Source: Acholoe squamosa (Eukaryota > Annelida > Polychaeta > Phyllodocida > Polynoidae). From it: a DNA stretch of 64,000 bases. The notes under the pieces are model-generated. The model had not been told where the DNA came from and ran no database searches. It worked only from the letters and a program-made list of their open reading frames with translations. Where the stretch lies: NCBI GenBank assembly GCA_949317995.1, contig OX439043.1, positions 44,583,560 through 44,647,559 on the forward strand, in the 5' to 3' direction. Below are positions 35,913 through 49,239 of this stretch, one piece after another. The stretch's first letter is position 1. Each line of letters starts with the position of its first letter. The position numbers were made by a program, and so were the translations under genes.

Positions 35913-36661
35913 TGGAGCTTAATTCAAAACATCCTGGGATCACGACCCCAGCGATCTTAGGAATAAATCAGCCTTATCCTATTAAGCGATCTTAAGAGTT
36001 GACTGAGTTCACATATCCTAGCCAACACTAAGATCTCATCGATCTTAGCCTCAGCCCTCCTACACTATTCCAAGAAGAACTGACTAGGCACAGGGGTAAG
36101 AGTCCCAAAATAAAGGAATAGCTGTGGAGTCCCTCTTCTTCACAAGAGTGCTTATACCATCGTTCCCCGTCCCCATATGGGCTAACAAAAGAGCACAGGG
36201 TGCAGTTGACCCCCGTACAGTATTCAAGAGTTGTTCCCATGAATGTATGATTTATGCATGCCTATTAGAAGCATTGTGCCCTCCCCCCAGGACAAAGAGA
36301 GAGAAGGGAAGAATTACCTTACAGTGCACTTAACGCATGAGTAGCCCTAAGAGCCCTCAAGGACACTCAGCAAACGTCCTCCCTCCCCTCTTTATGTATG
36401 CAGCAGGCTATTCACTCTTTCGATTAGGAGTGTTCCCTGTAAGTGCTCTTGTACTCAGGTGAAACCACTATGCATTTCCTTCACTAAGATCGCAGTGATC
36501 TTAGTGGTGGAAATGGAATAGTGAAGTGATCCCAGGACTAGCTAATCTGGACAGGCCTGCAACCACTGCATTACATAGGGTAGACCAGCCAGGTCTTATG
36601 ATATGTGCCTACACTAAGATCTCTGAGGTTGGGATCCCAGGATGTTTTGAATTAAGCTCCA
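35913..36661. mobile_element. Complete inverted-repeat element, AATTCAAAA family
   Basis: 749 bp with ends TGGAGCTTAATTCAAAACAT / CCTGGGATC and their inverted complement. Inside, GATCTTAGCCTCAGCCCTCC, CTATTCCAAG, TTAACGCATGAGTAG and GGTCTTATGA match the element at 60287-61206. Encodes no transposase; non-autonomous. Confidence 0.78.
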
Positions 36662-38382
36662 GGGTGCACCTTTTACACAGGGTGTATGTACCTTCTACAT
36701 AAGATTTTACAGTAATGTCCAGTGTATTCTGAAGTGAATAGTTGCCTTATTGCCCTTTTAAAAGTCAAAGGTTGGGACCATAGCCATAGGGGAGGAGCAG
36801 CCAGAAAGTGTGGGGGATATATGTGTAAATTTTGGTATTTTTCTATATAATCTATACGTGAAAAAGTGCATAAACATATGTGTGTATATAGAGTGTAAAT
36901 AGTCACTTTTAGCAATACACAATGAAAACAGATATATCAATATGAAACCCCTGTAATATGGACATCCTCTCAGATCATTCACCATAAAAGACATCATTGC
37001 ATATAAATGGCAAAGATATGACAATGGAAATTGATTGTATAAAAAGATGATTTGATGAGCTCTATACACTATAACTGCCCACCAGTTTTGAGTCAGGTTA
37101 TTATTGCTTAAATAGCTCTCTCTATACCAGACAGGAGTCCTGATGTAGCTGCTGCCTTGCTAGATGGCTAGCCATGCAGGCTTACTAATGAGGCTAACAA
37201 GAACCTGCAAACATCCTCTAATCTGATTCTCTTAAATTATATAATGTCTCAGAGTACATTCATATCAACAAACATTATTGACTTTCCACTTCACCAAATG
37301 AGCAGATTCTGCCTATATCACATATTACTGAAAGAGTGCCTGAGAATAACATCATGTGTTTAATGAAGATAACTAACTATAGGCTGGGCAAGTTAAAGAC
37401 AAATAAATTCCATCTGTAAGACACCTACCAACTGTTTTGGTCTCTATATGAATACCTCTGTTCAGAGTTTATAAGATTCATGCAGCTGCAAAATGGGCCA
37501 ACCTGAAAGAGGGAACTGAGACCATTAATGTGGTTTACATCTTAGGGGCCACTTGGTAGTAGGAGCATCAGTCCTTAGCATTAAGAATGCACATTACATT
37601 CAAATTAACTCTGATCAATCATCAAGTAGCTCATTATACTTACCACTGTGGCAGATGCTAATTCTTAAGTCATCAACAGGTGGAATCCACATATATTTTC
37701 CCTCTCCTACCTTTCATGTCACCCGAACCTTAAATCCTCACCTTCCTTTGAATTGCATTCAGTTGTTATCTGGAATGTTTCCTTCCCTTCTGACTTAGTA
37801 GCAGGTATTAACTGATTGATCAGTGAATGCCTGGGTGTTCTGTAGGATATTAGAAAGTAGTAAATGAGAGTATGAGAGAGTGAGGTGGTTAAGCCAAAGG
37901 AGAAAGTTATGATTCCTATTCTAGAGAATGTTTAGCCTCTATAAATCACCCAATAGGGATTTATGGAGTGAAACTGTGGCTCACATATAAGCAAAGGGAT
38001 TTCTTCAACTCCTTTGAAAGATTTTGATAGTTCAAAGTATGATTAATGGGGCTCACACCAAATTAGAGGTGCACACAATGCCATAGATGTTATATGAGTG
38101 AATTTGTATGTTGGTTCACCTATTGGCAGTTCCCAAAACCCTGACTGCAATTGTGCACTATTAAGCTCCAAGCAGTTTCTGTAATAGATTAGTAGGGGAA
38201 TGAGTGTCATTAAACACATGACATATGATGCCATACTGTTGAAAGTTAAGAAGGAAAGATATTTACACGGGATGGAATTAAAAATACAGATTTCTTTTAC
38301 TACCATGTTTTACCATTGGGTAAGTTCATTCTCAATTTGCCAATATTGAGATGATACTCAGTCAAGAATTTTCACTTCATCC
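36662..38382. other. No feature recognised
   Basis: AT-rich intron sequence. ORFs here have no coding character. Confidence 0.35.
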
Positions 38383-39180
38383 ATGCTAGCTAATGATGTG
38401 TACGCTGATGACCTTGTAATTTATAGCTTAAACAAGGTAGACCTCATTAGAGAGAAACTCCAATTGGCGTTAAACAATCTGAAGTTGTGGTTTATAGGTA
38501 AACGCCTAACAGTGAACACCAACAAATATAAAGTAGTTTGGTATGGCTCAACTAGCAAACTTCCCAAATCAAAGGGTGTGAAATTGTTTTTATGTAACAG
38601 TGAATTAGAAGTCCTTGACAACTTTTGTTATTTGGGATTAAAGTTGGGCAGCGTGCTAAGTTTTGTACCTGCCTTGAAGGATCTTATCAGCAAGGTCAAT
38701 CATAGGTTGTTTTGCTTTAGTAAGTTTAGAAGCAACTTAACAGAGAATGTAGGACCACAATAATGACGCTTTTTGATTATGCTTGCTTTGCATACGAGGG
38801 TGCCAATGAAGGCCTTTTAAAGAAGCTAGATCGCTTGCAGCAGAGAGGCCTGAACATTTGTTACAGGAATAAAAACCTTTCTGAAGAAGAAATGTACTCT
38901 AAGTCTGAAATACCAACTCTGTGGTGACGGCGTCAAGAATTATTGCTGAGCTATATGTACAAGATGTCTAAGAGACCTGAGTGCATTGATTACGTCTTAA
39001 GACCAGGCCTACGTTCGGAAACCAAGGTGAAGTTCAAGACTCCCGGATATAATAACTCACCCCTATATAGAGGGGTCCACTTATGGGACAACCTAAGGGC
39101 CGCAGTTCAGCGATCGGAGAATAAATTAAGGGTAAGGTTAACAAAAGATCTAAGTAAGCCTCAAATAGAGAGTGACTAGA
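38383..39180 (+). pseudogene. 5'-truncated non-LTR retrotransposon reverse transcriptase
   Basis: A first frame (38383-38763) opens with VYADDLVIYS, the YADD catalytic box of reverse transcriptases. It continues with KLWFIGKRLTVNTNKYKV and FCYLGLKLG, matching the palm/thumb region of CR1/Jockey-type LINEs. A frameshift and stop follow near 38761. The protein continues in another frame (from about 38766: FDYACFAYEG, LKKLDRLQQRGLNICY) with an internal TGA at about 38925, and ends at 39177. Everything upstream of YADD is missing, as is usual for 5'-truncated LINE copies. Dead copy; clade assignment is approximate. Confidence 0.82.
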
Positions 39181-40204
39181 AGCTATTGCATGGATTGTGT
39201 TAACACTAGGGAGCTGTGTTAACCTTGACTCCACCTTAGTGCTTTATTTAAATGCTCATTTGTAAAGTTTAAAACTGTGGCTGTAAGTGCCATGAGACTT
39301 CACCTGTGAATAAGGGAGCTGTTCGCTTGGACTCCACCTTTATTTAATTTAATTTCTCCTTGTCTCCTGTAAATTTGTGGATTCAACTATAAAACTGGTG
39401 TACCATATGATAAATTCATCCCCTTCTATACTCTATACTCTATTTTCCTATATACCTGGTTGAGTGTATGCTGAAAATTATAATTGTATCTATTTATTTA
39501 TTATTTTTCCTCACTGTTTGTCTCATCATTTCATTTATCTTTGATTTGCCAATAGTCATTGAATTGGGTAAACAATGATCTTGTATAAGTTTTATAACCG
39601 GGGTATCACATATTGTCTAATATTACCAAAAATGTGTACAGTACCTACATGTTGTTAGGCAAAGAATTGCTGTATTTAACCATTACAAGCCTGAGATATT
39701 TTGAATTGATAGGTCAAAAGGGTAAACCTTGCCTGATAGTACCCTCTAGAGGATGATGCCCTGCCAATATCTTTCACCATTTTGCATCTCTCAATTAACA
39801 GACAGATTCTTTCACCTGGTGTGCTTTTTACCTTAGAAAATCTCCAATTTCTTAGCCATATATGTGTCCAATACCAACCAACCTATCCATAGTACCTTAA
39901 CAGGACCATTTTATTTGGAAAATATGTCCTGAATATGTGACTGAAAATATTATTCTATGCACTAGAAGTACACAATGTAGCTGGGTATAGACACTAATTT
40001 AGAAAATGATATTCTAGGCACCAGAAATACACAAGTAGGTGGGTAGAGACATACATGATTAAATGTATTAGCTTCTACTAAAGTTATATGATATACCAAT
40101 TGTTGAATACATGCTTTCACATTACAAAACTGTTTTCCTGTTACTGTATGCAGTCAAATAATCTTCAATAAGTTTGAAAATATATGTATGAGTGGAAAAA
40201 CCTT
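39181..40204. other. Possible LINE 3' tail, then no recognised feature
   Basis: The first about 240 bp after the LINE stop may be its 3' untranslated region, since CTTATT/GGACTCCACCTT blocks recur there. No poly-A or target duplication was identified. The remainder is AT-rich without features. Confidence 0.3.
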
Positions 40205-40855
40205 AGAGAGCTTTCAGCCCCCATTTTGAGTATCACAACTACCTTGGATTTTCAAAATTTAAATACACATGTAGTTATTATGAGCTTGGTTCACTCAAAC
40301 TATTCTAAAGCACCAGACATCAACTTTTCTTTAGAACATTATAAGGTAAAAACGGATTACAAGGCACTTTATAGAAATACAATTCAAACATGATTAAAGT
40401 GCTAAATACACATTTTTACACAATAATATTGCTATGAGAGTATTCTAAGTGTAATAACCAGCTTCTGCAAGTGTGAAAACATATTTGACCCCAAGATCAA
40501 GCTTATTGAACAACCACGTCCAATTCTATGACAGAAACAAGTTTTGAAAGATACTTCTGTTGGTCATCTTGAAAAATGGCCGCAATATTGAATTTTGATA
40601 TTTCTAATGATACAGACATCAAAGGTCATCTATGAGGACATGGCACATACAATTTCATTCATGGAACACCTGTTTTACTCGGCTACAACAGACTACTTAA
40701 ACGAAAATCTGCAATGTTTAGGCTGAAAATGGTAGCCATTTTGTTTTTGCGTTTTCGGGGGTAAAAAGTGAAAATATCAACTGACATATGGCAGACTTGG
40801 ATTCAGCACACCTGAAATACCCTTATCCAATTCTACCCAAAAATGCTTACACATT
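40205..40855. repeat. Dispersed repeat, copy 2 (inverted)
   Basis: Reverse-complement relative of 34868-35610 without the 160-bp insert. Together the two form a diverged inverted pair about 4.6 kb apart flanking the LINE remnant. Confidence 0.78.
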
Positions 40856-42224
40856 TTTAAAAGGCCTCTTTTCCAGATATGGGACATGACTATTATTCCT
40901 CTTTTATTCAGCGACCTTCACTCCTTCAACAGGGACACATTTCTAAAGGAGTGAAAGGATATGAAGGTAAGAACAAAAATAATATCATATCCATAAATTT
41001 GATTGAAAAGTGCATGCATTTCTCTCAATGGCTGGAAGGAGAGTGATAAAGAGAATAAATTCAATAGTCAGAAGTCTTGTGAAGGCATTCTGAATAGAGC
41101 ATCTGTATAATGAATGTTGAAATACCCAAGGGAAGGATAATGTGGACTCAGTATGGTAGTGTATAAAGGGGAATGGGGCCTGTAATAGATATGATAAAGA
41201 TGTAAAATGTAGATTGATGGAGCGGTAATGGGACTATAGTCTGGGAATCAGTCCGAGTACAGTGGACGAGATAAAAGGACAGCTTATGGCCTTATTCTGT
41301 GTCAGGCAGGCAGCTGTCACAGCTATTTTCATTGAGTTTGGACCTAATGTCAATAGATAGAGGGAAAGGACGGAGGGGATAGAGTGTGGTTTCCTATAAT
41401 ATCCTTGCAACTCTAGATAGTATTGCATACATCATATGAGGTGACTGCATATAATCAAATACAGGATGGGCTATCTTCAGGACAGTGTCCTCGCTCACAT
41501 CCCAGACTCTCATTAAGGAGTATTATATTATGTAGACTGGGAAAGCATAACAAGTTTGCATTAATAACAAGGACCATCCCTAACGTCTAACCAGAAAGCA
41601 GGCATGCAATTGCTGACAGGGACTGCCAGCTAATTTGCTAATACTAGTTGTATGATTTAAATCCGGACTCAATACCTAATTTCAATACACCCACACTGCC
41701 TATAAGTACAATCTACCTTTGACTGATTTCCCTATAGTAATACTTGCATAATGTCTTGCCCTCAACTCAATTGCTAGTTCCGCTATAGTAAGTGAATATA
41801 TTGCTCTCAAGAGACCTCCAAACATGAACCCTTTTAGTGTAGCCCTGCACCATCTGACCCCTCATTAACCGGCTTTCCCTCTATGAATTGTCTAATTCAA
41901 GCTTTATACATGAACTCGACTTGATTGCTTTAAGGTTTAATTTCCCAGCAGTCAGTCAAATAAGGATATAACGGTATAAGCGAATACTGAGAACAGATTT
42001 GGTCACCTCATCCAATTTCATTGGATATCAATCATTTCAGAAACTGCACTTAACGTCTTGATCAAGATCAAGGGAGATAAGCATTAAGATGGGAAATATA
42101 TATGTCTAGTTGAGATGGAAAGTCATTATGTCGATTTGTATAATTGCAGCGGAGATACGACAGCAATACCTAGAGTGGTATAATCTCAGGCAATCGTATT
42201 TATAACCTTTATAACACTAAAAAG
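40856..42224. other. No feature recognised
   Basis: Intron sequence without supported features. Confidence 0.35.
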
Positions 42225-42299
42225 GTAGACTTTAGCTGGATGTCCCCTAACATCAAACAGCTCACTTCCCGACGAGCAGGTCAGGAGCAGCTGCCACAG
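42225..42299 (+). CDS. Candidate plus-strand exon (penultimate)
   Basis: 25 codons (FSWMSPNIKQLTSRRAGQEQ and flanking residues) end at a consensus donor CAG/GTGAGC in phase 0. The acceptor (ACTAAAAAG) is poor. It joins in phase to 42479-42568. The region is more GC-rich than its surroundings. No domain recognised; the minus strand is also open here, so strand is uncertain. Confidence 0.22.
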
Positions 42300-42478
42300 G
42301 TGAGCAGCACACTGGGGAGGACCCTCCAGACGCCCACTGGGTACTATAGCCAATTTACTCTCATATGCTGTCACACAAGGGCACGGCAACAAGGCCCTTT
42401 TGCATTAGCGTCTTTTACACGGTAGGTAGGACTAGATGGTGCGGCAGGTTGGCCCATAGGGAATCGTTCGTTGTGCAG

Positions 42479-42568
42479 GGGGCGGAATACGTGCACTGCT
42501 GCCTATTGGTGAAAGGACGTGTGCAGAGCAGGAAACTGCTGATTGAGCTCAAGCTGCTCTCCAACTGA
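42479..42568 (+). CDS. Candidate plus-strand terminal exon
   Basis: After acceptor TTCGTTGTGCAG, 29 codons (GAEYVHCCLLVKGRVQSRKL and LIELKLLSN) run to TGA. Phase 0 matches the donor 179 nt upstream. No AATAAA was found close by. A minus-strand reading with acceptor TATAAGTCAG is an alternative. Confidence 0.22.
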   Translation, partial: GAEYVHCCLLVKGRVQSRKLLIELKLLSN

Positions 42569-43569
42569 CTTATATTTAAAAATGTCGTAAAAGCCACCCA
42601 ATGGTAATCAGTTACACGCCAGTACAATCCATGAAAGTCAAAGGTAGATAGGAATAAGACGGTTATTTATATGTGGTGCGGCCTTAACATTAAATACAAT
42701 AGGGAGCATTCATTGTCTAGTCCATATTCAGCTGGTCAACAGCAAATGTTTGTAGGAAACAGCTGATGACTAACACCACAAGAATATTATGTCATACTCT
42801 GATAGCAACTCTTGGTAGCGTAGTATGAAGATTTGTGTTCTCTACTTGGATAGAAATTAGTTTGGAGTACTTATACTTAATCTCCTGTTCTGTCTGTAAA
42901 CCAAGATAAGTATATCTGGCATTTACCACATGAATCGATTTTTCCAGTTCAACTAGTGAAGGCTAATTGAAGGGCATTTCTTACTTTTGCTAATTGAAAT
43001 GATTGAAAAAAAATCTCTATGCCTGTAATTAGGAGGTTGCTGAATAGGGTGATACGTTATAAGTATTTTCCACTGCTGTTTTCTTTTTATCAGACCAAAT
43101 AAAAATGAAAGGAATCTCGTTCAGGATATCTAGCAAAACAGGCCGACAAAGATGTTCCTGGCAGATAGACGGCGATTTTCCGAAATGTTCCTTTCTTTTT
43201 ACTTTTTCAGAGTAAACTCGGGAGTTCAAGAATGGTAGAGTTCACAGTTCTGTGATTGTTTCTGCCGAAAATACACTTTTACAGCAGTTTTGGGGCATCT
43301 AGGAGTAGATTTAGGGGCTTTGATACATTTATGTTTGGATAATCCTGATTAATACCTCGCGTATATGGTACGCGCTTAGTTGAAGAGAAAGATATAATTC
43401 GCAGCTAGGGCTTGATTTTAAGCAGTTTAGCAGTGTTCTATAGTACGTTATCTTCACCTGTAAGGCACACCCTCACTTGAGGCAGATTCTATACAAGGGC
43501 AGCTAGGTCCTATCCTCACATATATAGGCCACGCACTATCCCTCAGCTTTTCTAGTGGCTGTCTTATAA
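42569..43569. other. No feature recognised
   Basis: Intron sequence without supported features. Confidence 0.35.
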
Positions 43570-44100
43570 TATTATTATGATTTGTGTGGTGCAAAGGAGA
43601 AAGCTTGTGTGGCAGGACTCCAAAACATTACTATTGGATGAACCATACTATATTCCCCAAGTGAGTACAAATACTTAGGTATCAAAATAGACTCTACCCT
43701 ATCACTAAATGCCCAGATGGCCAACACTAGATCGACCATTGGGCAGAAATTATGAATGTTTGGTAAGCTGTGACAGAACAGGTTGCAGATATTGTATATA
43801 GGCATACTATTCCTGCATATTTTTGATTACTGCAGTTTCATGATTGTTAGTGCAAATGTGGACTAAGTCACAAAACTCCAGAGGTTAGAAAACAGGGGGC
43901 TTATGATCATTACTAAAACATTCAATATCAAAATGAGCACAGAGGTTCTTCACACCTGATTTGCTGTTGATAGGCTAGACACCAGACACCAAAACCAGCT
44001 GGTGATCTTTATATAATATAAGCAGGCTACCAAGCTGGGACCTGATGGTCGCTGAGACCCAAAGGACCAGAGCCAACTTAAAAATAGAATTCCCTCAGAA
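43570..44100 (+). pseudogene. Decayed LINE reverse transcriptase fragment
   Basis: In one frame from about 43570 the sequence reads SEYKYLGIKIDSTLSLNAQM, then LFLHIFDYCSFMIVSANVD, then VTKLQRLENRGLMIITK, with several stop codons. YLGIKID and LQRLENRGLMI are conserved landmarks of the C-terminal part of CR1/Jockey-type LINE reverse transcriptases, parallel to YLGLKLG and LDRLQQRGLNI in the 38.4-kb copy. The left boundary of the 1459-bp tandem duplication cuts through it at 43832. Confidence 0.75.
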
Positions 44101-44405
44101 AAGGCCTAATGTTGAAAAATATGACAGGGGTGTCCAACTGTGAGACAGGATTGATGCCAGAGCTAAAAAAGCCAATTCTATCTCAGAATTCAATTCACTA
44201 TACAGCAAGTACAATTGTGCCCAGTCTTAATAGGCTAGCTGTTAATCACCAAACCAAAGGTATATTGGGCTCCCGTCTTTGTTACTGGGTTATCATTGAC
44301 ACATAGGCTCCCATTACCCCTAAATTGCTGGTTATGCACATGGAAAAGGAAACTGTATTTTGACTAATTAGAGTTTTAGTTCCCGATAGTTCTAGAGAAT
44401 GCCTA

Positions 44406-45196
44406 CAGTGCAAAATGGTGTTTAGATCCTAAACACAATTCTAAACATATTCTTGTCACGTTTTTCTAATCACTTTAAGTTACTAAACATGTTTAGCCAA
44501 ACAATGTGTTTTGCTCAAGTGTTAAGAAATCTAGGTGATTAGGTGTAAAGTTTTGTGTTTAGATAACTATGAAATTTTGTGTTTAGGTGTTCATGACATT
44601 TTATGTTTAGATGTATAAATGAGTTGATGGAAATTTAGGAGTTGCAAATGTTTGCATTAAGAAAATAAAGGATTATCTTTTATTTGTTTTCTCCTTTATC
44701 TTGTGGGGGGCATAAGATATTTAGATGTCAGTCACGGGTACATAATTATGTTCATAGATACACTTATGTACATACTGCACTAGAATGACAGACTTGAGAA
44801 AGTACAACAGTTTGGCAGGAAGGACATTGCTTTGGTCTTTAAAAATAAAATTAATAGGTGTCAGTCATGAAACCTATTGATTATTTTATGCCAATGATGG
44901 TGGTGTAAGGTAAATTTAGTCATTCCTCTTTTGCCAATTTTATTCTCTTGACATTCTATGAAATGAAACCAAGATCAACATGGGATTTGGGGACATTTGT
45001 CACTACAATTTACCATGAGTGTGTGCTTATAGTCCATTCAAATGTAGTACTGCTACCTGATGTGTATTTGACATATAAGTGTCTAAACATATTGATGTTT
45101 AAATCTAAACACCTAGTATTCAATGAGTTTAAAATCTAAACATCTATATGTTTAGGTTTTAAACATGTTAAAAATCTAAACACCATTTTTGCAGTG
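44406..45196. mobile_element. TAAACA-rich TIR transposon, unit 1 copy
   Basis: 791 bp, flanked by TA, ends CAGTGCAAAATGGTGTTTAG and (complement) CACTGCAAAAATGGTGTTTAG. Same family as 4951-5848, with shared inner blocks such as GACTTGAGAAAGTACA and GGCA(A/G)GAAGGACATTGCTTT-like sequence. No transposase. Confidence 0.85.
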
Positions 45197-45864
45197 TACA
45201 CTACCAGGAAAACAACTACCATTTTCATTAACTTCTACTTAACCTCAATTCACCTAGATAATATGATATCTCAATGTCTGGATGGGATCAGCAGTTTCAT
45301 GATTGTTAGTGCAAATGTGGACTAAGTCACAAAACTCCAGAGGTTAGAAAACAGGGGGCTTATGATCATTACTAAAACATTCAATATCAAAATGAGCACA
45401 GAGGTCCTTCACACCTGATTTGCTGTTGATAGGCTAGACACCAGACACCAAAACCAGCTGGTGATCTTTATATAATATAAGCAGGCTACCAAGCTGGGAC
45501 CTGATGGTCGCTGAGACCCAAAGGACCAGAGCCAACTTAAAAATAGAATTCCCTCAGAAAAGGCCTAATGTTGAAAAATATGACAGGGGTGTCCAACTGT
45601 GAGACAGGATTGATGCCAGAGCTAAAAAAGCCAATTCTATCTCAGAATTCAATTCACTATACAGCAAGTACAATTGTGCCCAGTCTTAATAGGCTAGCTG
45701 TTAATCACCAAACTAAAGGTATATTGGGCTCCCGTCTTTGTTACTGGGTTATCATTGACACATAGGCTCCCATTACCCCTAAATTGCTGGTTATGCACAT
45801 GGAAAAGGAAACTGTTTTTTGACTAATTAGAGTTTTAGTTCCCGATAGTTCTAGAGAATGCCTA

Positions 45865-46655
45865 CAGTGCAAAATGGTGTTTAGATCCTAAACACAATCC
45901 TAAACATATTCTTGTCACGTTTTTCTAATCACTATAAGTTACTAAACATGTTTAGCCAAACAATGTGTTTTGCTCAAGTGTTAAGAAATCTAGGTGATTA
46001 GGTGTAAAGTTTTGTGTTTAGATAACTATGAAATTTTGTGTTTAGGTGTTCATGACATTTTATGTTTAGATGTATAAATGAGTTGATGGAAATTTAGGAG
46101 TTGCAAATGTTTGCATTAAGAAAATAAAGGATTATCTTTTATTTGTTTTCTCCTTTATCTTGTGGGGGGCATGAGATATTTAGATGTCAGTCACAGGTAC
46201 ATAATTATGTTCATAGATACACTTATGTACATACTGCACTAGAATGACAGACTTGAGAAAGTACAACAGTTTGGCAGGAAGGACATTGCTTTGGTCTTTA
46301 AAAATAAAATTAATAGGTGTCAGTCATGAAACCTATTGATTATTTTATGCCAATGATGGTGGTGTAAGGTAAATTTAGTCATTCCTCTTTTGCCAATTTT
46401 ATTCTCTTGACATTCTATGAAATGAAACCAAGATCAACATGGGATTTGGGGACATTTGTCACTACAATTTACCATGAGTGTGTGCTTATAGTCCATTCAA
46501 ATGTAGTACTGCTACCTGATGTGTATTTGACATATAAGTGTCTAAACATATTGATGTTTAAATCTAAACACCTAGTATTCAATGTGTTTAAAATCTAAAC
46601 ATCTATATGTTTAGGTTTTAAACATGTTAAAAATCTAAACACCATTTTTGCAGTG
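45865..46655. mobile_element. TAAACA-rich TIR transposon, unit 2 copy
   Basis: 791 bp, identical in structure to the copy at 44406 because it lies in the second unit of the tandem duplication. Confidence 0.85.
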
Positions 46656-46749
46656 TACACTACCAGGAAAACAACTACCATTTTCATTAACTTCTACTTA
46701 ACCTCAATTCACCTAGATAATATGATATCTCAATGTCTGGATGGGATCA

Positions 46750-49239
46750 ACAGTGTTAACTTTTACCTTTACCCCTTTACTCTCTTCTCGTACTGTTCTA
46801 TGTAATTTGAAGGCTATCCACATGATGAATTTATATTGTATGCAAGCTCCATGATCTTTTTTGTATGCCAAGAGTTAGTTGTATAAATAAAGGTTCGACA
46901 CCCCCATAAAATCATGAAAACAGCTGAGAAGAAAATCGTTTGGACCATTACGTTTGCTAATTGCATGCGTTTTTGGTCAAACACCTTAATAAGAAAAATA
47001 CATTCCACCAACATGTTTATACTACAGTGTTCAAGGAAAATAAGATGACTTCACACCTTTGATATTTTGCATACAACTAGTGGTACAAGATGAATATAGG
47101 ACTTGGCCAAAACTAAAAGCTGTCTTTAAAAGTATAATAGGCTCGCATTCAGATGTAGTCAATGTTGGGTGAATAGATTCCGAATGATTTTAAACTCAAA
47201 CTCAGTAGTCCATGTGATAGGTCGAGAGGGCTGACCGGGAAACTCAGGAGGGTCCTTGTGAACTATGGATTAAGTTAAAGATGAAAGTGGCTGGGATCAA
47301 ATGCATTCTGCTAACTAAGAGTAATTTATCAGTTTTTAAAACAAGTATTTATAATTATTAGTTCAGATGTTATGTGCATTGATATAAATTTGTATCTTCT
47401 ATCTAGTTTGGGGAGACTTTTCCAAAAGACTGTAAACCCCCACCCCTCTACAGCCCCTGGCTCAGTCCATGTATCAGGATTTCCACACCCTCCCCCTCCT
47501 TGTTGCCTAGGCCTGTTGTGAAATTTGTAGAGTGTTGTGCCTTTTGGATGATTTATTTGTACTTGATTCATCTTTTGTGACAGGCGTCACTAATGTGTGA
47601 ATCCACTTGTTGCAAATAAAACCTTGTGAAACTTAACCAAACTCATTGCATGCACAATTATCTTTTGCAGAAGGTAGCATTGGAACCATATGATTTATTA
47701 TTTCTAGCTTTGTTAACACATGTAAATAAACATAATAGTTTTTGAAATGTATTGCTTGCCCAGTTTGGGAATTATTTGCAGAAAGGATAGTATGTATCAC
47801 AGAAAGTGGCATTGCTGCCCCAACTTTTTCTGTTATAATACCACAGCATGTAAGGAACAAATGTTCCAAGTTACAAGGAAAACCTTTGTCAATTCATTTT
47901 TGGACCAATAATACATATCTACTAGTTAACCTATCAGATGCCTGATGAGTTTGACAATAACAATGTTGCATCACATTACATAAGTCGAGCATTAAACTCC
48001 ATTTATTCATTACCATTAGAGCCAACAGTAAAGTAAAGCGTGGGCATTGTCATGTCACAATATAATTTAATTGTCTGATGGTCACAGCTTAGCACCTGTA
48101 TGATTTATACATTGACATTGAAAATAATCTTTTACTCAATGATATTGACCCGTTTATGTCATATTTTGCAAAGGTATTATGTAGGACTTCACCATAGCCT
48201 TAAAATGGATGCTTATACAAATATCGTGTACAGCTGAAAAACAGGAATTCAGACAGACCACCGAAAGATATCAAATATTTATGAGCAGAACAGCAATATT
48301 TTTGGTTGAGGCGTCTGAGGGGTGTGCACAGACAAGCACCAGCGAATTTTAAATGCTACAGTCTCATACTTGGCCGCACTGGAGGGAAAGCTGGGTATTC
48401 AGAAGTATAAGAAATAACATTATTTGCTTGTCTCCCTGTACAATTTGTTATAAATCGTCTAGTTGCTGTGGCTTTGTAAACTAGAAATGCCTGGTCACAC
48501 AAATTGTGAACTATGTTAAGATAGAAATAAATGAATTTTAACTGATTGAGATGTTATCTCAGTAATAGTTTCTCTGAAGCTAAAGCTGCACACACTCATA
48601 CAGCCTTTCCTCTAGTGGCAAGGTTCATGCTTTTAGACTGTGTAGATAAAAATACCTATTATATCTGGCCTTTGTGAAGCGATGCTACCATTCTCTATCC
48701 CATCCTCTCACATTTTCTTTGTACTAGTCTTGTTATTAGCCTCGTTTACAACATTCCCTTCTACTGATAGTAGATCAACTGGTGCTTCTTATTTGCACAG
48801 GACTACATTTATGACCTAGTCACCTCAACCGAGCCTTGCAGTGTTTAAATCATAACGTTTTCCTCTGTCCACCGACAATTAAAATCCAAGGTCCCCCACT
48901 GTGAAATAGGTGGTACTCAGGAATACAGCTTGTACATTATTCTAGGTATATATGGACAAGGCATAAGCAGAGACAATATATACACATTTCCTTCATTATT
49001 CAAACAGGAGGATTTAAACGATTGTGATGGGTTCATTGATAAACTAGATCAATGTAAGGAAAATTCAATATGTTTCCCTCTTGCCTTGATGAAGCAAACC
49101 ACACACCTTTAGCTGTCACTAACTGATTCACTCTCCACAAATCCGTTTGCTTCACATTGCCCTGGGCCCTTCTTTTCTTCAATTCTTACAGTTATGTTTA
49201 CTCTGTAGCGTGACCCCTCCTGCCCGCTTTGCTCTACAC
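46750..49239. other. No feature recognised
   Basis: About 2.5 kb of AT-rich intron sequence without supported genes or structured repeats. Confidence 0.35.

Larger units (their letters stand above)
43832..46749. repeat. Tandem duplication, two units of 1459 bp
   Basis: 43832-45290 and 45291-46749 are about 99% identical; I count roughly nine single-base differences and no length change. Each unit holds the tail of a LINE fragment plus a complete 791-bp TIR transposon. The junction GGGATCA/GCAGTTTC compared with the outer end GGGATCAACAGTGTT shows CAG microhomology. Confidence 0.93.

Noticed and set aside
44109..46598. Identical pairs of 63-65-codon ORFs
   Set aside because: Identity comes from the 1459-bp duplication of transposon sequence, not from gene conservation.
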